This document shows positions 1 to 5,409 of a DNA stretch of 5,409 nt, in pieces (the first letter of the stretch is position 1; every line of letters begins with the position of its first letter). A program made the translations under genes and the position numbers. The notes below the pieces were generated by a model. It was given only the letters and a program-made list of their open reading frames with translations. It searched no databases and had not been told where the DNA came from. This DNA comes from QHWK01 sp035315685 (GTDB lineage Bacteria; Acidobacteriota; Vicinamibacteria; Vicinamibacterales; CAVVIG01): positions 1-5,409 of the forward strand of contig DATFXR010000762.1 in NCBI GenBank assembly GCA_035315685.1. The letters run 5' to 3'.

Positions 1-1
1 C

Positions 2-1054
2 AGCCTGTTCGCGGCGACGCATCCGGCACAGACGGAAGCGCTGGTGATGATCGGCACGTATGCGCGCCGGCTGCGGGCGCCTGACTATCCGTGGGCGCCG
101 ACCCGCGAACGACGCGAGCAATTCCTGCGCGAGATCATCGAAAACTGGGGCGGCCCGGTCGGCATCAACGAGCGCGCGCCGAGCGTCGCCAGCGATCCGG
201 CGTTTCGCGAGTGGTGGTCGTCGTTCCTGCGAATGGGCGCGAGCCCGGCGGCCGCGGTCGCGCTCACCCGGATGAATGCCGACATCGACGTCCGGCACAT
301 CCTGCCGACGATCCGCGTGCCGACGCTGGTGCTTCATCGGACGGGTGATCGGTGCCTGCTCGTCGAAGAGGGACGGTACGTCGCCAACCTGATCCCCAAC
401 TCGCACTTCGTCGAGCTCGGCGGCGAGGATCACCTGCCGTTCGTCGGCGATCAGGACGCGCTCCTCGACGAGATCGAGAAGTTTCTCGTCCGCGCGCGCG
501 CGCATGTCGTCGATACCGATCGCGCCCTCGTGACGATCCTGTGCGCGGACGCAGGCGTCGGCGGTCGCGAGGTGGATGCGGCGACGGCAGCCGCGTCGCT
601 CGGTCAGCTGCGCGATCTCGTGGGTACGCAGGCGTCGCGATTCGGCGGCGGCGCGGTTCGAGTCGAAGAAGGGCGCGTCTTCGTCGTCTTCGACGGACCG
701 GCGCGTGCGATCCGGTGCGGCTGCGCGATCAGCGCCGAGGCGCGCGCATCGAGGCTGAACGTCCACCTCGGTCTCCACACCGGCGAGTGCGACATGGTCG
801 CCGGCATTCCCCACGGCGTCGTCGTGGACATCGGCACGCGCATCGCGCAGCTGGCGAAGAGCGGCGAGGTCCTCGTCACGCGAACCGTCGTCGATCTCGT
901 CGCGGGCTCCGGTCTGGAATTCCGCAGCCGCGGCACGCACGCGCTCGCGACGATTCACAAGACCTGGCAGCTGTATGCAGTCCGGGCGGGGGACACGATC
1001 GGCGCCCGGTCGCAGGCGCGCAGGCACCGCTCCGGCACCGCACGACACGCCTGA
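2..1054 (+). CDS. Alpha/beta-hydrolase - class III adenylate/guanylate cyclase fusion protein, 5' truncated, cyclase motifs degenerate
   Basis: The reading frame is open to the left edge, so the N-terminus and true start are outside; the first GTG/ATG codons (44, 47) are internal, and the residues before them (SLFAATHPAQ) match the helix after the nucleophile elbow of alpha/beta hydrolases. The nucleophile Ser itself is therefore just outside. Counting from codon 44, the catalytic acid is probably Asp102 (HRTGDR) and the catalytic His is His130 (GEDHLPF). A short linker (about 148-160) leads to a class III nucleotide cyclase domain (about 160-314), recognised by FDGPARAIRC (216-225), GLHTGEC (243-249), SGEVLVTRTV (273-282) and DLVAGSG (284-290). 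This is the order of mycobacterial Rv1900c-type proteins. The domain would normally make cAMP or cGMP from ATP/GTP, but here only Asp169 of the metal pair is clear. The second Asp falls on Gly210 or Glu209, and the transition-state Asn is Asp262 (Arg266 is kept). Family assignment is firm; activity is doubtful. Confidence 0.88.
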   Translation, partial: SLFAATHPAQTEALVMIGTYARRLRAPDYPWAPTRERREQFLREIIENWGGPVGINERAPSVASDPAFREWWSSFLRMGASPAAAVALTRMNADIDVRHILPTIRVPTLVLHRTGDRCLLVEEGRYVANLIPNSHFVELGGEDHLPFVGDQDALLDEIEKFLVRARAHVVDTDRALVTILCADAGVGGREVDAATAAASLGQLRDLVGTQASRFGGGAVRVEEGRVFVVFDGPARAIRCGCAISAEARASRLNVHLGLHTGECDMVAGIPHGVVVDIGTRIAQLAKSGEVLVTRTVVDLVAGSGLEFRSRGTHALATIHKTWQLYAVRAGDTIGARSQARRHRSGTARHA

Positions 1055-1071
1055 TCGCCCATTGCTTTCCG

Positions 1072-1101
1072 TTGCCCCGCGGGCGACGCCCGGCGTATCG
1101 T
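1072..1101 (+). promoter_or_regulatory. Weak sigma70-like promoter candidate for the propeller gene
   Basis: TTGCCC (1072-1077) and TATCGT (1096-1101) are separated by 18 bp, and each matches 4 of 6 consensus bases. It lies in the 97-bp gap after a finished gene and about 50 bp before the next start, so a promoter is expected here. In such GC-rich DNA this match could easily be chance. Confidence 0.2.
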
Positions 1102-1135
1102 CTCGTAGGCTCGCCGGCTTCCACGGCCGCCGTTC

Positions 1136-1143
1136 GGAGGGGG
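1136..1143 (+). promoter_or_regulatory. Ribosome binding site that fixes the start of the propeller gene
   Basis: GGAGGGGG ends 8 bp before the ATG at 1152 and is the strongest Shine-Dalgarno sequence seen in the window. It decides against the longer in-frame reading from 975, which would overlap the upstream gene and place an Arg-rich tail in front of a signal peptide. Confidence 0.75.
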
Positions 1144-1151
1144 ACACTCGC

Positions 1152-2660
1152 ATGAGACGCTCGCATGTCACAGCCGCGGCGGTCGGGATTGCCCTCGGGT
1201 TGCTCGGCATCGTTCGAGATCCCCGTGTCTCGGCGCAGCAGCGCGCCGACATGCGCAACATGCGATTGGTCGGCTTCGACGATCTGCAGGCGCGGAGTGC
1301 CTACCAGCCGCTGATTCGCAAGCACGGCGATCGCTGGCTTGCGTATATCGGCCATCACGGCGGCACTCAGCTCAACCCGCTCACCGGAAATCAGGAAATC
1401 AACGGCACGTCGATCCTCGATGTCACCGATCCCAGGCGGCCGAAGTACCTCGTGCATATTCCCGGAGAGCCGGGCCAGGGAGAGGCCGGCGGCGCGCAGA
1501 TGGTGCGCGTGTGCGAAGGCCGTGAGCTGCCGCATGCGGACGCCAGCAAGGTGTACCTGCTGCGCACGTTCGGCAACAGCGCACACGAGATCTGGGACGT
1601 GACCGAGCCGACCCGGCCGTCGCGCGTGACGGTCGTGGTGAGCGGCCTCAGGCAAACCCACAAGAACTGGTGGGAGTGCGACACGGGCATCGCCTATCTC
1701 ATCTCCGGCGATCCCGCGTGGCGCACGATGCGGATGACCAAGATTTACGATCTGAGCGATCCCGCGCACCCGGTGTTCATTCGCGACTTCGGCCTGCCCG
1801 GTCAGCAGCCCGGGTCGACCGGCACCGTGCCGACGGAGCTGCACGGCCCGATCTCGCTCGGGCCGAAGGGCAACCGCGTGTATTTCGGCTACGGCACCAG
1901 CGTGCGGGGCATCGTGCAAATCGTCGATCGCGAGAAGCTGTTGAACGGACCCAGGGAACCGACCGATGAGAATCTGATCTATCCGCAGATCACGCGGGTC
2001 GATCTCCCGCCGGATGTGGGCGCCCACACGACCTTCCCGCTCCTTGGGATGGATGTCGCAGAGTTCGGTATGCAGAAGGCGCCGATTGGTCGCGGCGCGG
2101 CGGCTCCTCCTCCGGCGGCCGGTGCTCATGATCATGAGGTGTCCGTCCCTGCCAACCAGACGCAGGCGCGGCGCGACTTCATCGCCGTGGTCGGCGAGAC
2201 GACGGCCAACGAGTGCTTCGAGAACCGGCAGATGCTGCGCATGCTCGACGCGACGGTCGAGACGCGGCCGTTCGGCGCTTCGTCGTTCACCGTGCCGGAA
2301 TCGAGCCACGACTACTGCAGCGCCGGCGGCCGCTTCGGCACGCACTCCTCGAACGAGAACTTCACGCCGATTTACTACAAGCGCGTACTGTTTCTGGCGC
2401 ACTTCAATGCCGGCGTGCGCGCGGTGGACATCCGCGATCCGTTCAATCCGAAGGAGATCGGGTTCTACGTTCCGGCCGTCACCAGCAAGACCGACAAACG
2501 ATGCGTCGGCACCGGCGTCGAGCAACGGTGCAAGGTCGCAATCCAGACCAACAACGTCGAAGTCGACGACCGCGGCTACATCTTCATCGTCGATCGCGCG
2601 AACACGGGCATGCACATTCTCGAGCTGACCGGCGCGGCGCGAAGCGTCGGGCGCTTCTGA
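1152..2660 (+). CDS. Secreted LVIVD-repeat-type beta-propeller protein of unknown function
   Basis: The product has 502 residues. The start is supported by the Shine-Dalgarno sequence at 1136-1143 and by a signal peptide directly after it: basic MRRS, a hydrophobic stretch at about 8-21, and a likely cut after VSA (residue 28). The mature protein repeats the LVIVD/propeller strand pattern 'I-x-D-[VIL]-[ST/RE]-[DE]-P-x-x-P': ILDVTDPRRP (88-97), IWDVTEPTRP (147-156), IYDLSDPAHP (198-207) and AVDIRDPFNP (424-433), with weaker copies near IVQIVDREKL (254-263) and IFIVDRANTG (477-486). Conserved-looking His residues recur across the blades (68-69, 145, 170, 231, 292, 386, 398, 417). A Cys pair at 451/460 could form a disulfide in the periplasm. 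An Ala/Pro-rich, His-containing segment (about 312-330) interrupts the propeller. Neighbours give no functional clue. No enzyme motif is recognised, so role and substrate are unknown. Family assignment is fairly sure; function is not. Confidence 0.9.
   Translation: MRRSHVTAAAVGIALGLLGIVRDPRVSAQQRADMRNMRLVGFDDLQARSAYQPLIRKHGDRWLAYIGHHGGTQLNPLTGNQEINGTSILDVTDPRRPKYLVHIPGEPGQGEAGGAQMVRVCEGRELPHADASKVYLLRTFGNSAHEIWDVTEPTRPSRVTVVVSGLRQTHKNWWECDTGIAYLISGDPAWRTMRMTKIYDLSDPAHPVFIRDFGLPGQQPGSTGTVPTELHGPISLGPKGNRVYFGYGTSVRGIVQIVDREKLLNGPREPTDENLIYPQITRVDLPPDVGAHTTFPLLGMDVAEFGMQKAPIGRGAAAPPPAAGAHDHEVSVPANQTQARRDFIAVVGETTANECFENRQMLRMLDATVETRPFGASSFTVPESSHDYCSAGGRFGTHSSNENFTPIYYKRVLFLAHFNAGVRAVDIRDPFNPKEIGFYVPAVTSKTDKRCVGTGVEQRCKVAIQTNNVEVDDRGYIFIVDRANTGMHILELTGAARSVGRF
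2641..2657 (+). terminator. Stem-loop over the last codons of the propeller gene (possible weak terminator or 3' stabiliser)
   Basis: GAAGCG (2641-2646) pairs perfectly with CGCTTC (2652-2657) around a TCGGG loop; the TGA stop follows at once. There is no T-tract after it, so a classical intrinsic terminator is not shown, and the stem also encodes the residues RSVGRF. Confidence 0.3.
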
Positions 2661-2661
2661 C

Positions 2662-2704
2662 AGTCACAGGTCACAAGTCATGAAGTCACAAGTCACGAAG
2701 TCAC
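2662..2704. repeat. Short tandem repeat, six GTCAY units at 7/8-bp spacing
   Basis: GTCAC/GTCAT occurs at 2663, 2670, 2677, 2685, 2692 and 2700, with steps of 7, 7, 8, 7 and 8 bp. The best-preserved part is a 15-bp tandem pair, 2675-2689 and 2690-2704, which differs only at T2681/C2696. It starts two bases after the stop of the propeller gene and is less GC-rich than the surrounding coding DNA. Confidence 0.85.
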
Positions 2705-2796
2705 AGGAAGAAAACTGGTCTTCGTGCCTTCGTGTCTTCGTGGCGACCCATGGCGGTACGATTTCAGCATGGACCGTCCACACACGTGACCTGTGA
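2664..2796. repeat. 11-bp perfect inverted repeat bracketing the intergenic region
   Basis: TCACAGGTCAC (2664-2674) is the exact reverse complement of GTGACCTGTGA (2786-2796), with 111 bp between them; pairing does not extend further on either side. The arms enclose both short-period repeats, giving a 133-bp unit with the outline of a small non-autonomous element. I see no target-site duplication outside the arms and no transposase. The last base of the right arm is the A of the ATG of the next gene. Confidence 0.6.
2720..2742. repeat. Three 8-bp-period CTTCGTG units (dispersed 'TKTRRHED'-type repeat)
   Basis: CTTCGTG occurs at 2720, 2728 and 2736, separated by single bases (C, T). The reverse strand reads ATKTRRHED, a peptide I recall as a common spurious translation in many bacterial proteomes, produced by a dispersed intergenic repeat. 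That recollection is family knowledge; the triple repeat is seen directly. Confidence 0.8.
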
Positions 2797-3863
2797 TGGC
2801 GTCGCCGGATAGACAATTCGCCGCCGCTGCGGGTTTGATCGCCAGTGCCATCCTCGCCGGGCTCATCGTGCTCGGCTCGCGTAACCTGAATCATTTCGAC
2901 GCGGCGCTGGTCGGCTATACCTTCGCCACCCTGTTCTCGACCTTCGCCATCACCTACCGATACGCGATGTGGCTTCGACGGCCGCCGACGCGGATGTACT
3001 GGCGCCGCGGCTGGTCGGTGTTCTTCACGGCGCGGCTGGTCGGCTCGAATCTCCTCGAAGGGCTTCGACGCTTTCTCCTCGCGTTCGCGGCGAACCGGTT
3101 CATCTTCCGCAGAGGCCGGCTGCGCGGGCTGTCGCACTGGCTGATCATGTGGGGGTGTCTACTCGCGGCAGCGATCACCTTCCCGCTGGTGTGGGGCTGG
3201 ATTCATTTCGAGACCGTGCCGGGACGCCTCGACCTGTATCGAACATACGTGTTCGGGTTCCCGGTGCTGACCTTCCCGATCGAATCGGTCGCCGCCTTCG
3301 TGATCTTTCACGGCCTGGTGTGGTCGGCGGTGCTCGTGATCGCCGGAGTGATGCTCGCGTTCCGACGCCGCATGGTCGATCACGCCGCGGTGACACTCCA
3401 GCTGTTCGCCCAGGACGTGATGCCGCTGGTCCTGCTGTTTGCGATCAGCGTGACCGGGCTGATGCTGACCGCCAGCTACACGTGGATGCGAGGCTACGGC
3501 TACGACTTTCTCGCGATCATCCACGCCGTGGCCGTCATCGTGACACTGCTCTACCTGCCGTTCGGCAAGTTGTTCCACATCTTCCAGCGGCCGGCGCAGA
3601 TCGGTGTCAGCTTCTACAAGGACGCCGGCGCGCGCGGAGACCAGGCGCAATGCCGCCGCTGCGGCAAACCGTACGCGTCAGCGATGATGATGCGCGATCT
3701 GGCCATCGTCGAGCGCGAGCTCGGGTTCAGCTACGAGATGGATTCAGGCGCCGAGCACTATCAGCAGATCTGCCCGCGCTGCCGGCGGGCGCTGGTCGCG
3801 CTGGCGCAAGGACGCGCGTGGAGCGACCAGTTGGCGCGGCGTGTCTCAGCATCCGGGCAGTGA
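2796..3863 (+). CDS. Six-helix NarI-like cytochrome b membrane subunit with a C-terminal double-CxxC domain
   Basis: The product has 355 residues. ATG 2796 is chosen because an in-frame stop (2787-2789) lies just upstream; GTG 2793 is the only other option, and neither has a visible Shine-Dalgarno sequence. Hydrophobic segments lie at about 10-28, 35-60, 114-136, 163-189, 203-227 and 237-263. Arg-rich stretches after helices 2, 4 and 6 put both ends in the cytoplasm. Heme ligand candidates are His114 (helix 3, inner end), His172 (helix 4, outer half), and His243 and His261 on helix 6. The last two are 18 residues apart, as in NarI (His187/His205). After helix 6 a soluble tail carries CRRC (286-289) and CPRC (326-329), a likely zinc-ribbon or rubredoxin-like metal site. 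The next gene starts 4 bp after the stop, so this is probably the quinol-oxidising, electron-donating anchor for that molybdoenzyme. Such proteins may be mislabelled as transporters. Membrane topology is sure; heme binding is inferred. Confidence 0.85.
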   Translation: MASPDRQFAAAAGLIASAILAGLIVLGSRNLNHFDAALVGYTFATLFSTFAITYRYAMWLRRPPTRMYWRRGWSVFFTARLVGSNLLEGLRRFLLAFAANRFIFRRGRLRGLSHWLIMWGCLLAAAITFPLVWGWIHFETVPGRLDLYRTYVFGFPVLTFPIESVAAFVIFHGLVWSAVLVIAGVMLAFRRRMVDHAAVTLQLFAQDVMPLVLLFAISVTGLMLTASYTWMRGYGYDFLAIIHAVAVIVTLLYLPFGKLFHIFQRPAQIGVSFYKDAGARGDQAQCRRCGKPYASAMMMRDLAIVERELGFSYEMDSGAEHYQQICPRCRRALVALAQGRAWSDQLARRVSASGQ

Positions 3864-3867
3864 CGTC

Positions 3868-5409
3868 ATGGCGACGATCCCGGTCGATCCGCTGAAGATC
3901 ATCGAACGATTCGGACCGCATCGATCGGCCATGGCCGGCGTGCGCCTCTCGACGAGCACTGAACCGGATCGGCTGGTCAAGACGCACTGCTGCTTCTGCG
4001 GTCAGCAGTGCGGCATTCAGTTGAAAGTCCGCGACAACGAGGTCATCGGCTTCGAGCCGTGGGAGGACTTTCCGTTCAACCGCGGCATGCTCTGTCCGAA
4101 GGGCGTGAAGCGTTACCTGCAGGGCGCCCATCCGGATCGGCTGACCACCGCGCTCCGGCGCGATCAGTCGTCGCCCCACGGTTTCAGCGCGCTGCCGTAC
4201 GAGGACGCGATTGCTCGAGTGGCCTCGGAGATTGCACGCATTCAGCAGACCTACGGGGCGGCGGCGATGGGCGTCCTGAGCGGCGCGAGCCTGACGACGG
4301 AAAAGACCTACCTGATGGGGAAGTTCGCGCGCGTCTGCCTGCGGACGCCTTTCATCGACTACAACGGCCGCCTCTGCATGGTCAGTGCCGGCGCCGCGAA
4401 CAAGAAAGCGTTCGGAATCGATCGGACGACGAACCCGTGGTCTGACATGGTCGGCACCGACGTCATCTGGGTGGCCGGCTCGAATGTCGCGGAGTGTTCG
4501 CCGATCACGACCAACTATCTCTGGCAGGCCCGGGAGCAGGGCGCCAGGATCATCGTCCAGGATCCCCGCATCACGCCTGTGGCTCGGACCTGCGACCTGT
4601 ACCTGCCGGTGAGGCCGGGACGCGATGCGGCGCTCTTTGCCGGCGTGCTGCAGTTGATGATCGAGCACGACTGGCTCGATCACGACTTCATCGACACGCT
4701 GACCGTCGGGTTCGACGCCGTCGCCGCGTACTGCCAGCAGTGGCCGGCGGCGCGCACCGCGGAGGTGACCGGTGTCCCCGAACGGTCGATCCGGCAGGCT
4801 GCGGAGTGGTGGGGGACCGCCGGCACCAGCTTCCTGTTCCATGCGCGCGGCATCGAGCATCACTCGAACGGTGTCCAGAACTCGCTGGGCACGATCAACC
4901 TCGTGCTCGCCACCGGCCGCATCGGCAAGCCGAAGAGCGGCTACGGCACGATCACCGGACAGGCGAACGGCCAGGGTGGACGCGAGCACGGTCAGAAGTG
5001 CGATCAGCTGCCTGGCTGGCGCGACATCAGCAATCCGGACCATCGTCGGCATATCGCCGGATTCTGGGGCATCGACGAACAGGATCTGCCGGGTCCCGGG
5101 GTGGACGCCTACGAGCTGTTTCGGAAGATCGATGCCGGCGAGATCCGCGGCCTGCTGTCGATCTGCTTCAACCCGAAGGTCTCGCTGCCCGACAGCACGT
5201 TCATCACGCGCGCGCTCGAGAAGCTCGAGTTCTACGTCGCCATCGATTTCTTCCTGAACGACACCGCGCGCCATGCCGACATCGTCCTGCCCGGCAGCCT
5301 GCAGGAGGAGGACGAGGGCACGGTCACGCAGGTCGAGGGCCGCGTCATCAAGATCAACAAGGCGATCGATCCACCGGGCGAGGCACGACAGGACTGGCGA
5401 ATCATTCAG
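3868..5409 (+). CDS. Molybdopterin oxidoreductase with N-terminal [4Fe-4S] domain, nitrate-reductase (Nas/Nap)-like, 3' truncated
   Basis: The frame from ATG 3868 stays open for 514 codons to the right edge. Residues 41-76 hold C41-x2-C44-x3-C48-x27-C76, the [4Fe-4S] motif of the bis-MGD family, followed by Lys78 (CPKG), the usual relay residue between cluster and pterin. The molybdenum ligand is Cys170 in GRLCMVSA. Cys followed by Met resembles Nas/Nap/NarB nitrate reductases; formate dehydrogenases have Cys/Sec followed by His. Further cofactor-domain signatures are QDPRITPVA (231-239), PGRDAAL (250-256), GGREHGQK (370-377) and ARHADIVLPG (467-476). The C-terminal dinucleotide-binding domain lies outside the window. 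No twin-arginine signal or export sequence is present, so it should be cytoplasmic. The start follows the membrane-protein stop by 4 bp with only a weak GGGCAG ahead, pointing to translational coupling. Reduction of nitrate or a related oxyanion with electrons from the upstream membrane subunit is the best guess; the substrate cannot be settled here. Confidence 0.92.
   Translation, partial: MATIPVDPLKIIERFGPHRSAMAGVRLSTSTEPDRLVKTHCCFCGQQCGIQLKVRDNEVIGFEPWEDFPFNRGMLCPKGVKRYLQGAHPDRLTTALRRDQSSPHGFSALPYEDAIARVASEIARIQQTYGAAAMGVLSGASLTTEKTYLMGKFARVCLRTPFIDYNGRLCMVSAGAANKKAFGIDRTTNPWSDMVGTDVIWVAGSNVAECSPITTNYLWQAREQGARIIVQDPRITPVARTCDLYLPVRPGRDAALFAGVLQLMIEHDWLDHDFIDTLTVGFDAVAAYCQQWPAARTAEVTGVPERSIRQAAEWWGTAGTSFLFHARGIEHHSNGVQNSLGTINLVLATGRIGKPKSGYGTITGQANGQGGREHGQKCDQLPGWRDISNPDHRRHIAGFWGIDEQDLPGPGVDAYELFRKIDAGEIRGLLSICFNPKVSLPDSTFITRALEKLEFYVAIDFFLNDTARHADIVLPGSLQEEDEGTVTQVEGRVIKINKAIDPPGEARQDWRIIQ

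Noticed and set aside
1078..1094. CGGGCG/CGCCCG near-palindrome after the cyclase gene as a terminator
   Set aside because: The usable stem is only 4 bp with a 5-nt loop, and no T-tract follows; such matches are common in GC-rich gaps.
975..1151. Upstream extension of the propeller gene to an earlier ATG
   Set aside because: It would overlap the preceding gene and put 59 Arg/Pro-rich residues before a signal peptide; the Shine-Dalgarno sequence at 1136-1143 points to ATG 1152.
352..1155. 267-codon + strand open frame inside the hydrolase/cyclase gene
   Set aside because: It is a frame-shifted shadow: extremely Arg-rich with no domain, while the frame of the hydrolase/cyclase matches known families.
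876..2615. 579-codon reverse-strand open frame opposite the propeller gene
   Set aside because: It lacks any recognisable domain, is rich in Arg/Ala/His as expected from GC-rich antisense, and covers a gene with a signal peptide, a strong ribosome site and clear repeats.
2662..2742. CRISPR array
   Set aside because: The units are 7-8 bp and directly adjacent, with no spacers.
2769..2789. ATG at 2769 as start of the membrane protein
   Set aside because: It is in frame but meets a TGA after six codons (2787-2789).
2664..3137. 157-codon reverse-strand frame containing ATKTRRHED
   Set aside because: This is a typical spurious translation of the intergenic repeats running on into antisense of the membrane-protein gene.
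3727..5274. 515-codon reverse-strand open frame opposite the molybdoenzyme
   Set aside because: The + strand here encodes an unmistakable bis-MGD oxidoreductase; the reverse product is low-complexity Arg/Ala/Asp-rich and crosses two real genes.

Overview
The window is GC-rich and densely coded. All four genes I can support lie on the + strand: a 5'-truncated alpha/beta-hydrolase/cyclase fusion (2-1054), a secreted LVIVD-type beta-propeller protein (1152-2660), a six-helix cytochrome-b-like membrane protein with a C-terminal double-CxxC domain (2796-3863), and the first 514 codons of a molybdopterin/[4Fe-4S] oxidoreductase (3868 to the right edge). The codon and base use, the hydrolase/cyclase architecture, the LVIVD protein and an intergenic repeat of the 'CTTCGTG' kind together suggest a soil- or sediment-type Acidobacteriota genome (Vicinamibacteria-like). 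This is an inference from family memory, not a database result.

Layout: the left gene ends at 1054. A 97-bp gap holds a good Shine-Dalgarno sequence and a weak promoter candidate for the propeller gene, which appears to be transcribed on its own. A 6-bp stem-loop forms over the last codons of the propeller gene. The next gap (2661-2795) is unusual for this genome: it is less GC-rich and built from two different short-period repeats, and an 11-bp perfect inverted repeat brackets it. The right arm of that inverted repeat runs into the start codon of the membrane-protein gene.

The two right-hand genes are the functional core. Their 4-bp spacing implies an operon and translational coupling. The membrane protein has histidines spaced and placed like those of the NarI di-heme quinol dehydrogenase. 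Its charge pattern puts its CxxC domain in the cytoplasm. The molybdoenzyme has a CX2CX3CX27C cluster motif, a Cys molybdenum ligand followed by Met (nitrate-reductase-like rather than formate-dehydrogenase-like) and no Tat signal, so it should also be cytoplasmic. The simplest reading is a quinone-linked cytoplasmic molybdoenzyme (nitrate or a related oxyanion) with no ferredoxin-type beta subunit between the two genes. This is the most interesting system in the window. The two left-hand genes have no evident link to it.
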